DNA of 7,316 nt from Faecalibacterium sp. UBA7177 (GCA_002491225.1 DKVN01000103.1:2411-9726); one strand, 5' to 3'. Positions 1-6,769 are shown, counted from the stretch's first letter. A program made the numbers and translations. Notes: generated by a model not told the origin, from the sequence alone.

Positions 1-719
1 CCGCAGTTGAGCAGCTTGCCAAAGGCCAGCCGCCTGGCGGCCAGATCCAGCTTCGCGCTGGCATCGAGGATGCAGGGGCTCTTGCCGCCGAGTTCCAGGG
101 TCACCGGGGTGAGGTGCCTGGCGGCTTTGCTCATCACCTCGCGGCCCACCGCCACCCCGCCGGTGAAAAAGATGTAGTCAAATTGCTGGTCCAGCAGCGC
201 CTGATTCTCGGCCCGGCCGCCCTCCACCACCGCGGCCTGCTCGGGGGCAAAGCAGTCCGCGATCAGCCGGCGCAGCACGGCCGAGCTGGCGGGGGAGTAG
301 GCGGATGGCTTGACCACGCAGCAGTTGCCCGCCGCGATCGCCCCGATCAGCGGGCAGAGGGTGAGCAGAAACGGGTAGTTCCAGGGGGACATGATCAGCA
401 CCACCCCGTAGGGGTCGGCCGCGGTAAAGCTGCGGGCGTGGAACTGGGCCAGCGGGGTGGGCACCCGCACATCCCGCATCCAGCGGGCCAGATGCTTTTG
501 GGCAAAGGAGAGCTCGGAGAGGGTCAGCCCCACCTCGCAGAGAAAGCTCTCGGAGCGGGACTTGCCAAGGTCGGCCGCGAGGGCCGCGCAGATCTCCTCC
601 TCCCGGGCCTCGATGGCCGCCTTCAGCCGGGCAAGCGCCGCCTGGCGGGCCTCACGAGGCAGGGTGGCCCCGGTGGCAAAAAAGGCCCGCTGGCTGCGGA
701 CAAGGGCTTCGATCTCCAT
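1..719 (-). CDS. Aldehyde dehydrogenase, class-3-like, N-terminal half (3' end outside window)
   Basis: NAD(P)-dependent oxidation of an aldehyde to the carboxylate; the substrate cannot be told from sequence. 239 complete residues are visible, about half of the usual 450-500. Seen: the SPWNYPF motif (residues 111-117), the cofactor-binding lysine in VVKPS (K137), an FTGGVAVG turn (185-192; many relatives have FTGS), and the general-base glutamate in LELGGKSP (E209). The frame reaches LLNCG at the window edge, exactly where the family has NxGQxC, so the nucleophilic cysteine lies just outside. The short N-terminus that begins close to the fold is typical of class 3 enzymes (ALDH3/YwdH-like) rather than class 1/2. 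The ATG at 719 is preceded by AAAAAGGAGA eight bases upstream. The gene has its own promoter and is separated from the ABC operon by a terminator. It is probably a cytoplasmic or membrane-associated detoxification or fatty-aldehyde enzyme; the role is inference, the family assignment is firm. Confidence 0.95.
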   Translation of the reverse strand, partial: MEIEALVRSQRAFFATGATLPREARQAALARLKAAIEAREEEICAALAADLGKSRSESFLCEVGLTLSELSFAQKHLARWMRDVRVPTPLAQFHARSFTAADPYGVVLIMSPWNYPFLLTLCPLIGAIAAGNCCVVKPSAYSPASSAVLRRLIADCFAPEQAAVVEGGRAENQALLDQQFDYIFFTGGVAVGREVMSKAARHLTPVTLELGGKSPCILDASAKLDLAARRLAFGKLLNC

Positions 720-761
720 CTTCGGAATCTCCTTTTTAGAAAATACGATCCATTTGCTGGT

Positions 762-791
762 ATTGTACCATGCTCTGAGTAGCAGATTCAA
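762..791 (-). promoter_or_regulatory. Sigma-A-like promoter of the aldehyde dehydrogenase gene
   Basis: On the minus strand TTGAAT (786-791) and TACAAT (762-767) are separated by 18 bases. The -10 ends 42 bases before the ATG at 719 and a good Shine-Dalgarno lies between. It sits downstream of the terminator of the ABC operon, so the dehydrogenase gene is probably transcribed on its own. No obvious operator repeat is seen around it. Confidence 0.7.
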
Positions 792-824
792 CCCCAGCCG
801 TCTCTCGCTGCAACCCCCGGCAGC

Positions 825-868
825 AAAAAATAAAGCGGGCAGAAAGGCCCCACCGCCTCTCCGCCCGC
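825..868 (-). terminator. Rho-independent terminator of the GntR/ABC operon
   Basis: Read on the minus strand, a 13-bp stem (856-868 with 835-847; two G-U pairs) closes on an 8-base loop and is followed by TTTATTTTTT (825-834). It begins 18 bases after the stop codon of the ABC ATPase gene, so it closes the four-gene operon and insulates the aldehyde dehydrogenase gene. Confidence 0.88.
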
Positions 869-886
869 CCCAAGGCAAGCCCTCAT

Positions 887-1651
887 TCACATCTCGTCCG
901 CAAACAGCTCCTGATACCGGTGCGGGTCATACCCGGTGGCGGTTTGCATCGCCTCGGTCAGGCTGCCGCCCGCCTCGTGCAGGGCGTCCAGCTCCAGATC
1001 CGCCGCCACCCGGCCCTTGTGCAGCAGGATGGCCCGGTCCAAAAACGGCTCCACCTCCCCGATATAGTGGGTGGCCAGCAGGATGGTCTCGCCGCCGCGC
1101 AGGCTGCCCGCCAGCAGCTTGAGGAAATCCCGCCGGGTAAACAGATCCTTGCCCAAAAAGGGTTCATCCATCAAGAGGTACTTCGCCCGCTTGGAGACCC
1201 CCGCCGCCACCTCCACCTTGGCCCGCTCGCCGGTGGACATTTTTTGAATGCGCTGCAGCGGGTCGATCTCAAAAAATTCCAGCAGCTTTTCATACCGCCG
1301 GGTGTCAAAGCTGGGGAAAAACCGGGCCAGAAACTCCTCGTAGTCCCCGGCGGTCATGCTGGGGAAATAGCTGCCCTCGCCGGTCATATAGGCGATGCGC
1401 CCGTAGGCCTTCTGGGGCGGCTCGCCGTCAAACAGCACCGCGCCGCCGCCCAGCCGCACCAGCCCGGCCGCCGCCCGCAGCAGGGTGCTTTTGCCCGCGC
1501 CGTTCTCGCCGAGCAGGCCCACCACCTGCCCGTCCGGGATGGTGAGGCTGGTGGCAAACAGCCCCTTGCCCTGCCGCTCTTTGCCCTTGTCCCGGCCTTT
1601 GGCAACCGCCCCGCGGCCATACAGCTTTTCGCATTCGCGCAGCTCGATCAT
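887..1651 (-). CDS. ABC transporter ATP-binding protein (YtrB-like)
   Basis: Cytoplasmic ATPase subunit that should power the permease encoded two genes upstream. 254 residues. Seen: A-loop aromatic Y11, Walker A GLLGENGAGKST (45-56), a Q-loop region reading YMTGEGSYFP (88-97) with Glu92 where many ABC proteins have Gln, signature MSTGER (138-143) instead of LSGGQ, Walker B LLMDEP (159-164, catalytic E163), D-loop LGKD, and switch histidine H195 in LLATH. A divergent Q-loop and an STG-type signature are, as I recall, common in YtrB-like exporters and do not suggest an inactive protein. A basic insert (about 13-30, rich in Lys, Arg and Gly) separates the A-loop from the core and is unusual. 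The start overlaps the stop of the preceding gene (ATGA) and has a GGAGGAGGAGGT Shine-Dalgarno, so the two are translationally coupled. With a single ATPase gene in the operon, a homodimer is expected. The transported substrate is unknown. Confidence 0.95.
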   Translation of the reverse strand: MIELRECEKLYGRGAVAKGRDKGKERQGKGLFATSLTIPDGQVVGLLGENGAGKSTLLRAAAGLVRLGGGAVLFDGEPPQKAYGRIAYMTGEGSYFPSMTAGDYEEFLARFFPSFDTRRYEKLLEFFEIDPLQRIQKMSTGERAKVEVAAGVSKRAKYLLMDEPFLGKDLFTRRDFLKLLAGSLRGGETILLATHYIGEVEPFLDRAILLHKGRVAADLELDALHEAGGSLTEAMQTATGYDPHRYQELFADEM

Positions 1652-3201
1652 CGGTAAACCACCTCCTCCTCCCAGGTGCTGAGGGTCGACCTTGCCCGTG
1701 TCCGGTACGTCCCATACGGGGTGGCCTCGCCAAAGGCAAAGAACCGCCCGGTCCTGCCGTAGCCGCCAAATGCATGGCTGCGCCGCCAGGTGTCCTCCTT
1801 CCAGTCGCAGGCGAGGATGCCCTCATACAGTGCCTCGCCCTGCTGCCACACCGCCACGCTCACGTCCCCCGCAAGGTGAAAGGTCGCCCCGCGCACCCCC
1901 TCGGGCGGCTGCTCCGCTTTTGTGGGCAGCAGCTGCTGTACCGTCACCAGCCGGGTGCCGGTCTCGTCCAGCCCCGCCGCGAGGAACCGGCTTGCCAGCG
2001 GCGCGCTTGTCAGGGGCAGCAGCTCTTTGGCGGTAAACCGCCCGTTTTCGATCCGCAGCGCCGCGGCCCAGGGGGTGCGCTCCGGCTCCCCAATCTCCGG
2101 CTCCTCGGGCACGGTCGAGGCGGCCTCCGCCTCCGCGATGGCAGACGCCGCGCCCGGCGCGTCCGGCTCGATCAGCAGCCCCACATCCGCAAACCCGCTG
2201 TTCTCCGTCGCGGTCACCGGTGAGACAGCGCAGTGGCTGCCGGTCTCCTCCGCGCTCAGCAACAGGGTCTGGTCGGTCAGCGCGCCGGTCTCGTCGAGGG
2301 CGCAGGCGGTAAGCCCCGCCTCGCTCTGGAGCAGCACCGCCGCCGCGTGCTGTCCTACCGGGGCCGCGGCGCACAGCGCCCCCGGCAGGGTCGCCGCCTC
2401 CTGCACCCGGCCCACCAGCTGGGTGTAGTCGATAAAGGTAAACTCCCCCAGCGCCTTGTGCTGCCAATCGAGGGTGCTGCCCCATTGCTCGATTTGGTAG
2501 ACAACCGTCTCCCCGCCAGTGTCCAAAAGCAGCAGGTCCCGCTGCCCGGCGCGGGTCATCCGGGCGGTCAGCTGCCGGGCAAGGCCCGCGGCCTCGTCGT
2601 AGGCGTCCTGGTTCTTCTGGCTCCAGCCCTTGCTGCCGGGGCTGGTGAGGCCCCAGATCATCGGCCCGCCCTCGCCGATCAGCAGGCTCTGGCTGCAAAA
2701 GCGGTACTGTGCCCCGGCCGCGCGCAGGCGGACCCCGGTGTCCAGCAGCACCATCTCCCGGCCCTCCTGCCCCCAGGCGGTCAGAGAATAGGCGATCTCG
2801 TCGGCCGTAAACTCATAATGCATCCGGCCGTTCTCGTCCGGCACCAGCACCGGCTCACTGGCCTCCGCCCCCGGCGCGGGGGCCGCCTGGATGCTAAAGT
2901 ACAAGGACCGGCCAAAATCATCCCAGTATTCCGCGCCGCCATCAAGGGCCGAAAACCGGTTTTGCACCCCCTCGCCCGTCACCGTAAAGGCCAGGTCAAA
3001 CACCGGATCCTGCATGTGGCCGGTCAGGGTCACCCCCTGCAGGGCCCTCCGCTCGCCGGAAAGATCTTCTAAGCGCACCCCGCTGCGCCCTGCCAGCAGA
3101 AAGACCGCGCCGTACCACACCAGGCTGCCGGTCAGCACCAGCGCCAGCAGCCCGGCCAGCATCCGGTAGGGCATCAGGGTCTGTTTCACACGTTCCCACA
3201 T
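1648..3201 (-). CDS. Single-pass membrane protein of unknown function, ABC-operon partner
   Basis: I do not recognise the family. 517 residues. A short N-terminus with Arg4, Lys6 and Arg13 precedes one hydrophobic helix (about 14-37). The rest is soluble and, by the positive-inside rule, should lie outside the cytoplasmic membrane. There is no lipobox and no clear cleavage site, so the helix is probably an uncleaved anchor. The outer part looks rich in beta-strands. An Ala/Glu/Pro-rich acidic stretch (about 344-376) resembles a linker. The motif LDETG occurs twice (302-306 and 411-415), each followed by a hydrophobic strand ending in Leu-Leu, which hints at a repeated, perhaps propeller-like, fold (inference). 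The start at 3201 has AGGAGG nine bases upstream and lies 18 bases after the permease stop. The 3' end overlaps the ATPase start by four bases. This tight linkage suggests a third subunit or a sensor or substrate-binding partner of the transporter. Confidence 0.85.
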   Translation of the reverse strand: MWERVKQTLMPYRMLAGLLALVLTGSLVWYGAVFLLAGRSGVRLEDLSGERRALQGVTLTGHMQDPVFDLAFTVTGEGVQNRFSALDGGAEYWDDFGRSLYFSIQAAPAPGAEASEPVLVPDENGRMHYEFTADEIAYSLTAWGQEGREMVLLDTGVRLRAAGAQYRFCSQSLLIGEGGPMIWGLTSPGSKGWSQKNQDAYDEAAGLARQLTARMTRAGQRDLLLLDTGGETVVYQIEQWGSTLDWQHKALGEFTFIDYTQLVGRVQEAATLPGALCAAAPVGQHAAAVLLQSEAGLTACALDETGALTDQTLLLSAEETGSHCAVSPVTATENSGFADVGLLIEPDAPGAASAIAEAEAASTVPEEPEIGEPERTPWAAALRIENGRFTAKELLPLTSAPLASRFLAAGLDETGTRLVTVQQLLPTKAEQPPEGVRGATFHLAGDVSVAVWQQGEALYEGILACDWKEDTWRRSHAFGGYGRTGRFFAFGEATPYGTYRTRARSTLSTWEEEVVYR

Positions 3202-3219
3202 CGCTCGGCACCTCCTTTT

Positions 3220-4071
3220 TTACAGGTTATCCGCCCGGGCAAGGCTTCTGGCCGCGCTGCACCAGGCGGCCAGCCCCAGCAAAAGCTGGATGGCCAGCAG
3301 CAGCGGCTCGTTCAGCGCGTAGCTGCCCAGCCCCAAAAGGCAGAGCAGCTGCGCCCCCAGCGCATAGAGGCAGACCAGCACCGACCCTGCCAGCATCACA
3401 CCGTGCAGCGCCAGCCCCAGCCCCCGCCGGGTGGGCAGCGCCTGCAAGCAGCTGACGACGGCAAAGAGGTGCGCGGCCAGCAGCAGCGCCTTCGAGGGGG
3501 ACAGCGGCAGCAGCAGCCGCATCCAGCCCGCGCGCAACATGCTCAGCACCAGCCCATTGCGCAAAAAGGGGCTCGCGCCCTCCCAGTCCAACAAACTGCG
3601 CTCGCCCAGCGCGCCGAGCTGGGCCTCGGCCGCGCGCAGGGATGCTTGTTCGGCCGCGCCGCTCACCGCGCAAAGCGGGGCATACAGCAGCAGAAACCAG
3701 AGCGCCTCGGCCGCGATCACGGCGCACATCGCCACAAGCCCGCTCAGCACCCCGGCGGCGTACACCTTCCAGCGGCGCACCGGCAGGGTCATCAGGGTGT
3801 AGATGCTCTTGGAGCGGCCGTTCTGCCGCACGGTCACCCCCAAATTCAGCAGTGCCGCCGCCGCGATCAACACTGCGGGGATCAGCATCGCCAAGCTCTC
3901 GGTGATCAGCTGCTCGGGGGTGCCGTACCCGTCCCCCACCGCGCCGGGAAAGAACCAGAGCCACGCGGCCGCCGAGACAAATTGCAGCGGCCCCATCGCA
4001 ATCAGCAAAACGAGCAGCGGTTTGCGGATGGCCCGCAGCTGGTACTCGGTCAGGGTCAAAAGGTCCCGCAT
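3220..4071 (-). CDS. ABC-2-like permease subunit, six membrane helices
   Basis: Integral membrane subunit expected to pair with the ATPase gene at the end of the operon. 283 residues from the ATG at 4071, which has AGGAGG (4080-4085) eight bases upstream. The frame stays open for 50 more codons upstream, but that part is not hydrophobic in the right way and lacks a comparable ribosome site, so the shorter start is chosen. Hydrophobic segments lie at about 18-41, 60-80, 105-132, 183-211, 217-249 and 256-277. Between helices 2 and 3 the stretch KSIYTLMTLPVRRWKVY (88-104) matches the cytoplasmic coupling region of ABC-2-type exporters (a 'YTLLTLPV-R' pattern). A loop of about 50 residues (133-182) separates helices 3 and 4. 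Only one permease gene is present, so the transporter is probably a homodimer in the membrane. The family is clear, the substrate unknown. Confidence 0.88.
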   Translation of the reverse strand: MRDLLTLTEYQLRAIRKPLLVLLIAMGPLQFVSAAAWLWFFPGAVGDGYGTPEQLITESLAMLIPAVLIAAAALLNLGVTVRQNGRSKSIYTLMTLPVRRWKVYAAGVLSGLVAMCAVIAAEALWFLLLYAPLCAVSGAAEQASLRAAEAQLGALGERSLLDWEGASPFLRNGLVLSMLRAGWMRLLLPLSPSKALLLAAHLFAVVSCLQALPTRRGLGLALHGVMLAGSVLVCLYALGAQLLCLLGLGSYALNEPLLLAIQLLLGLAAWCSAARSLARADNL

Positions 4072-4138
4072 GGGAAAAACCTCCTTTGCTTTGGCCCCCT
4101 GCCGCCCCGCGAGAAAGCCCGGCGGCAAAAGGCCAAAC

Positions 4139-4158
4139 TGTATGATTTGGATAGTACA
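4139..4158 (-). promoter_or_regulatory. Operator C, TGTA-N12-TACA, in front of the permease gene
   Basis: TGTA (4139-4142) and TACA (4155-4158) are separated by 12 bases, the same form as the two sites in the operon promoter. In plus orientation all three share TGTAT-K-A at the left and R-TA-R-TACA at the right. The site lies 68-87 bases upstream of the permease start, inside the operon. On the minus strand it contains TACTAT (4151-4156), a possible weak -10, but I see no convincing -35 for it, so it may serve an internal promoter or act as a road-block. Binding by the GntR protein is inferred. Confidence 0.65.
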
Positions 4159-4287
4159 TAAAGAGCAAAAAAAGAGGGGACAGCCCGCCGCCGGCCGGGG
4201 GAGTGCAGAGGCCAGAGGCAAAGCGGCAGGGGAGGGGCCAGCGGCAGCAGCCGGGCACGCACCCGCGGCCCCAACAAGGCTTTGCGC

Positions 4288-4662
4288 CTAATCCTCCCAC
4301 AACTCGCTGATCAGCGAGATGGCCTTTTTGTAGCTCAGGTGGTTCTGCCGCGCCTGCTCCACAAACGCGCGGCAAAGCCCGCGGGTCAGCTCCTCCTCGA
4401 TGCGGGCGTAAAGCGCGGGGGTCACCCGCACCGTGCTGGGGTGGTTGCCCTCGGTGACGACATAGCCCTCCTCCTCCATCAGGCGGTAGGCCTTTTGCAC
4501 CGTGTTGGGGTTGAGGTTGGCCTGCACCGCGATCTCCCGGCGGCTGGGCAGCGCATCGCCATCCCGCGCCTCGCCGCAAAGGATCAGCCGCTTTACATGC
4601 TCCGCCAGCTGCACATAGGCCGGCTGGCGGCCGGTAAAGGTCAGGCGGTCAAAGGTGATCAT
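4288..4662 (-). CDS. GntR-family transcriptional regulator, YtrA subfamily
   Basis: DNA-binding regulator, most likely a repressor of its own operon. 124 residues. The N-terminal winged helix-turn-helix (about 13-79) has the GntR pattern: PAYVQLAEHVKRLI, then GDALPSRREIA (35-45), then recognition helix NPNTVQKAYRLMEEEG (51-66) and a wing ending STVRV. Only about 45 mainly helical residues follow. This short tail is the mark of the YtrA subfamily, where it mediates dimerisation and gives no large ligand pocket. The ATG at 4662 has AGGAGG (4670-4675) seven bases upstream; an ATG at 4669 is out of frame. It is the first gene of the GntR/ABC operon and sits behind a promoter covered by two symmetrical TGTA-N12-TACA sites, which argues for autoregulation. 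In B. subtilis the YtrA operon is induced by cell-wall antibiotics; whether the inducer is similar here is unknown. Confidence 0.94.
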   Translation of the reverse strand: MITFDRLTFTGRQPAYVQLAEHVKRLILCGEARDGDALPSRREIAVQANLNPNTVQKAYRLMEEEGYVVTEGNHPSTVRVTPALYARIEEELTRGLCRAFVEQARQNHLSYKKAISLISELWED

Positions 4663-4703
4663 CGGGCATCCTCCTTTCCGGCCAGGATCAAACCAGCTTC
4701 ATA

Positions 4704-4723
4704 TGTATGAGTGCTGTAATACA
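4704..4723 (-). promoter_or_regulatory. Operator A, TGTA-N12-TACA, downstream of the operon promoter
   Basis: TGTA (4704-4707) and TACA (4720-4723) with a 12-base spacer. On the minus strand the upstream half reads AGTGTA, identical to the half-site I recall for B. subtilis YtrA (AGTGTA...TACACT). It lies just after the predicted transcription start (near 4731), where a bound repressor would block initiation or escape. Its centre is 31 bp, about three helical turns, from the centre of operator B. Confidence 0.75.
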
Positions 4724-4746
4724 CTTGCCATGGCTGTATTATAGCA
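4712..4746. repeat. 35-bp inverted repeat spanning the transcription start
   Basis: Left arm TGCTGTAATACA (4712-4723) and right arm TGTATTATAGCA (4735-4746) are inverted copies with 11 of 12 positions complementary and an 11-base centre. The arms are the facing halves of operators A and B, and the outer TGTA/TACA halves (4704-4707, 4751-4754) keep the same symmetry. The arrangement suits two repressor dimers bound on the same face of the helix. Confidence 0.8.
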
Positions 4747-4754
4747 GTAGTACA
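4735..4754 (-). promoter_or_regulatory. Operator B, TGTA-N12-TACA, overlapping the operon promoter
   Basis: TGTA (4735-4738) and TACA (4751-4754) with a 12-base spacer. The site covers the whole -10 hexamer (4738-4743) and most of the -35/-10 spacer, so occupation would exclude RNA polymerase. On the minus strand its first half-site reads GGTGTA. Its inner half forms a long inverted repeat with the inner half of operator A. Confidence 0.75.
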
Positions 4755-4766
4755 CCTGAAGCGCAA
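4738..4766 (-). promoter_or_regulatory. Promoter of the GntR/ABC operon
   Basis: Minus strand: -35 TTGCGC (4761-4766), 17-base spacer, perfect -10 TATAAT (4738-4743). The predicted start is near 4731, giving a leader of about 70 bases to the ATG at 4662. Just upstream of the -35 lies an A/T tract (4771-4783, palindromic around GC) in an UP-element position. The strong -10 and UP-like tract fit a powerful promoter held off by the two overlapping operators. Confidence 0.8.
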
Positions 4767-4787
4767 CCCCTTTTTGCAAAAAAGCGC

Positions 4788-4839
4788 AAAAAAAATCGCG
4801 GGCCGCCCCCGAGCCCCCAAAAGGGGGAGGGGGCGGCCC
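4788..4839 (-). terminator. Rho-independent terminator after asnB
   Basis: Read on the minus strand, a perfect 11-bp G+C stem (4829-4839 with 4800-4810) encloses a second 5-bp CCCCC/GGGGG stem with a TTTT loop (4814-4827). GCGA and eight T follow (4788-4795). It starts 16 bases after the asnB stop codon and ends just upstream of the promoter region of the GntR operon, so the two units are separated. Confidence 0.93.
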
Positions 4840-4855
4840 ACGTCGCAAGCGCGGT

Positions 4856-6721
4856 TTACCGCAATACAAAAAACTGCTCGTACCACAAAATAAAGCTGTA
4901 GATGCTCCAAATTTGTGTCATCGCGCCGGGGCGGGCGGTGCCGTTTTTGTGGGCATCCAGCAGGGCAAGACACGCCTCCGGCACAAAAAACTTCGCGCAG
5001 ATCTCGCCCTCAAAGGCATCCTTCACCATCTGGTAGTACTTGTCCTGCCGCAGCCAGTCGTTCAGCGGCACTGGGAAGCCCAGCTTTTTCCGCTTGGCCA
5101 CGCTCTCGGGCAGCTGCTTTAAGGCCGCCGCCCGCAGGGCGATTTTGGTCTCGCTTTTGCTGCTGCGGTACCGCTGGGGGATGCGGGTGGCCAGCGCCAG
5201 CATCTCCCTGTCCAAAAAGGGCACCCGCAGCTCGAGGCTGTTGGCCATGCTCATCCGGTCGGCCTTGAGCAGGATGTCATAGAGCATCCAGGTGTGGATG
5301 TCCACCCACTGCAGCACGGTCGGCTCGTCCGCAGCGGGGGCCGCGTCAAAGTAGGGCTTGAACCACTCCTCCGGCTTTTTGGCGTGATAGTCCTTTTTGA
5401 GGTAGCGGTCCCGCTCGGCCGGGCTGGCAAACACATAGTTGGCCCGCATAAACCGCTGCCAGGGCTCCACCCCGCCCCGCACCAGAAAATGCTTGCCCTT
5501 AAACTCGGGCAGAGCCGCCGCAACCCGCGCCGCCGCGCGCCGCACCGGGCGGGGAATCTTCTTTTCGTAATCCATAAAGTGGACGGCCTGGCAGTACATC
5601 GGGTAGCCGCCAAACAGCTCGTCCGCGCCCTCGCCGCTCAACACCACCTTGACATACCGCGCGGCGTTTTTGGCCAAAAAGTACAGCGGCACCTCGCTGG
5701 GGTTGGGCATCGGTTCGTCCAGATACCACTGGATGGTCTTGTTTGCCTCAAAAAATTCCTCCGCGCTGACCTTGTTCGCGATCGACGGCACCCCGATCTC
5801 CCGGCTGAACTCCTGCGCGTAGGGCAGCTCGCTGTACTTTTCCTCCTCGTACCCCACGCTGAAGCTTTTTACCTTGGGGGTGCCCTTGGCCACCTCGTTC
5901 ACCACAAAGCTGGAGTCCACCCCCGAGGAGAGGAAGCACCCCACCTCCACATCCGCGATCTGGTGGGCGGCGACGCTCCCGGCAAAGGCGGCGGCGATCT
6001 CCTCCTCCCAATCTTCGAGACTTTTGCTCTCGTCGATCTGGTACTCGATCGAGAAATAGCGCTGGACCGTCATCTCGCCCGCCTTCCAGCGGAACCAATG
6101 AGCCCCCGGCAGCTTGTAGACATCCCGGAACATGGTCTCATTGTTCGGGATATACTCGATCGAGAGGTACTCGGGCAGCCGCTCCTCGTTCAGCGCCTTG
6201 ACAAAGCCGGGGTGGGGCAAAAAGCTCTTGATCTCGCTGCCAAAGAGGAAGTGCCCGCCCTTGTTGTAGTAGTAAAAGGGCTTGATGCCAAAGATGTCCC
6301 GCGCGCCGAACAGCTCCTGCTTTTTTTGATCCCACAGCACAAAGGCGAACATCCCGCGCAGCCGCCCGGGCAGCGTCTCGCCCCACTCCTCATAGCCGTG
6401 CAGCAGAACCTCGGTGTCGCTCTGGGTGGCAAAGGTATGCCCGGCAGCGGAAAGCTCCGCCCGCAAAGTCTTAAAATTGTAGATCTCGCCGTTGAAGATG
6501 CAGACAAGGCTGCCGTCCTCGTTAAACATCGGCTGGCTGCCGCCTGCAAGGTCGATGATCGAGAGCCGCCGGTGGCCCAGCGCCACCGTGTCGTCCACGT
6601 AAAAGCCCTCGCCGTCCGGCCCACGATGGGCAATCAGGTCGGTCATGGCCTTGAGGGTGGCCTGGGCCTCTTGTCTATCTAAAGGTTGCTTTGCCGCCGC
6701 AAAGCCTGCGATGCCGCACAT
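4856..6721 (-). CDS. asnB: Asparagine synthase B-type, glutamine-hydrolysing amidotransferase
   Basis: Transfers ammonia from glutamine to an adenylylated carboxylate; classically aspartate to asparagine in the cytoplasm. 621 residues, full length for the clostridial/bacillar type. The N-terminal class II glutaminase domain has nucleophile Cys2 (MCGIAGF), RRLSIIDL with R51, FNGEIYN (76-82) and SDTE (101-104). The synthetase domain carries the ATP-pyrophosphatase loop LSSGVDSS (264-271; SGGVDSS in many homologues) and SGEGADELFGGY (362-373). All catalytic landmarks are present. The start at 6721 is fixed by Cys2, which must follow the initiator Met; the ribosome site is modest (AGTGAGG). It lies 65 bases after an ATP-grasp ligase gene and is followed by a terminator, so the two probably form one transcript. 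Some AsnB/AsnH homologues amidate peptidoglycan (meso-diaminopimelate in Bacillus and Lactobacillus, the D-Asp bridge in Lactococcus); the neighbour makes that a real alternative to free asparagine synthesis. Confidence 0.95.
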   Translation of the reverse strand: MCGIAGFAAAKQPLDRQEAQATLKAMTDLIAHRGPDGEGFYVDDTVALGHRRLSIIDLAGGSQPMFNEDGSLVCIFNGEIYNFKTLRAELSAAGHTFATQSDTEVLLHGYEEWGETLPGRLRGMFAFVLWDQKKQELFGARDIFGIKPFYYYNKGGHFLFGSEIKSFLPHPGFVKALNEERLPEYLSIEYIPNNETMFRDVYKLPGAHWFRWKAGEMTVQRYFSIEYQIDESKSLEDWEEEIAAAFAGSVAAHQIADVEVGCFLSSGVDSSFVVNEVAKGTPKVKSFSVGYEEEKYSELPYAQEFSREIGVPSIANKVSAEEFFEANKTIQWYLDEPMPNPSEVPLYFLAKNAARYVKVVLSGEGADELFGGYPMYCQAVHFMDYEKKIPRPVRRAAARVAAALPEFKGKHFLVRGGVEPWQRFMRANYVFASPAERDRYLKKDYHAKKPEEWFKPYFDAAPAADEPTVLQWVDIHTWMLYDILLKADRMSMANSLELRVPFLDREMLALATRIPQRYRSSKSETKIALRAAALKQLPESVAKRKKLGFPVPLNDWLRQDKYYQMVKDAFEGEICAKFFVPEACLALLDAHKNGTARPGAMTQIWSIYSFILWYEQFFVLR

Positions 6722-6769
6722 AGGCGCCTCACTTTCTCACAGGTGTTTATCAGGATGGGGGCAACGGAT

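Noticed and set aside
4167..4184. Intrinsic terminator before operator C (seven T on the minus strand after a GGG/CCC hairpin)
   Set aside because: The hairpin has only three clear pairs beside the T-run. It may act as a weak attenuator but is not good enough to call.
4072..4221. Longer permease start at 4221 (50 extra residues)
   Set aside because: The extension runs through operator C, lacks a good Shine-Dalgarno, and reads as translated intergenic DNA. The ATG at 4071 has AGGAGG at ideal spacing and begins like the family.
4727..4734. GCCATGGC palindrome between the operators as a separate binding site
   Set aside because: It is not centred on the symmetry axis of the 35-bp repeat (4729 versus 4730.5) and is only 8 bp, so it is probably chance.
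4659..4973. 104-codon minus-strand frame across the asnB terminator and the GntR promoter
   Set aside because: It runs through a strong terminator, the promoter and both operators, overlaps the asnB 3' end, and has no recognisable protein features.
5294..6682. 462-codon open frame on the plus strand opposite asnB
   Set aside because: It is antisense to a complete, motif-rich asnB. In GC-rich coding DNA long open shadow frames are expected, and its translation shows no coherent domain and no ribosome site.
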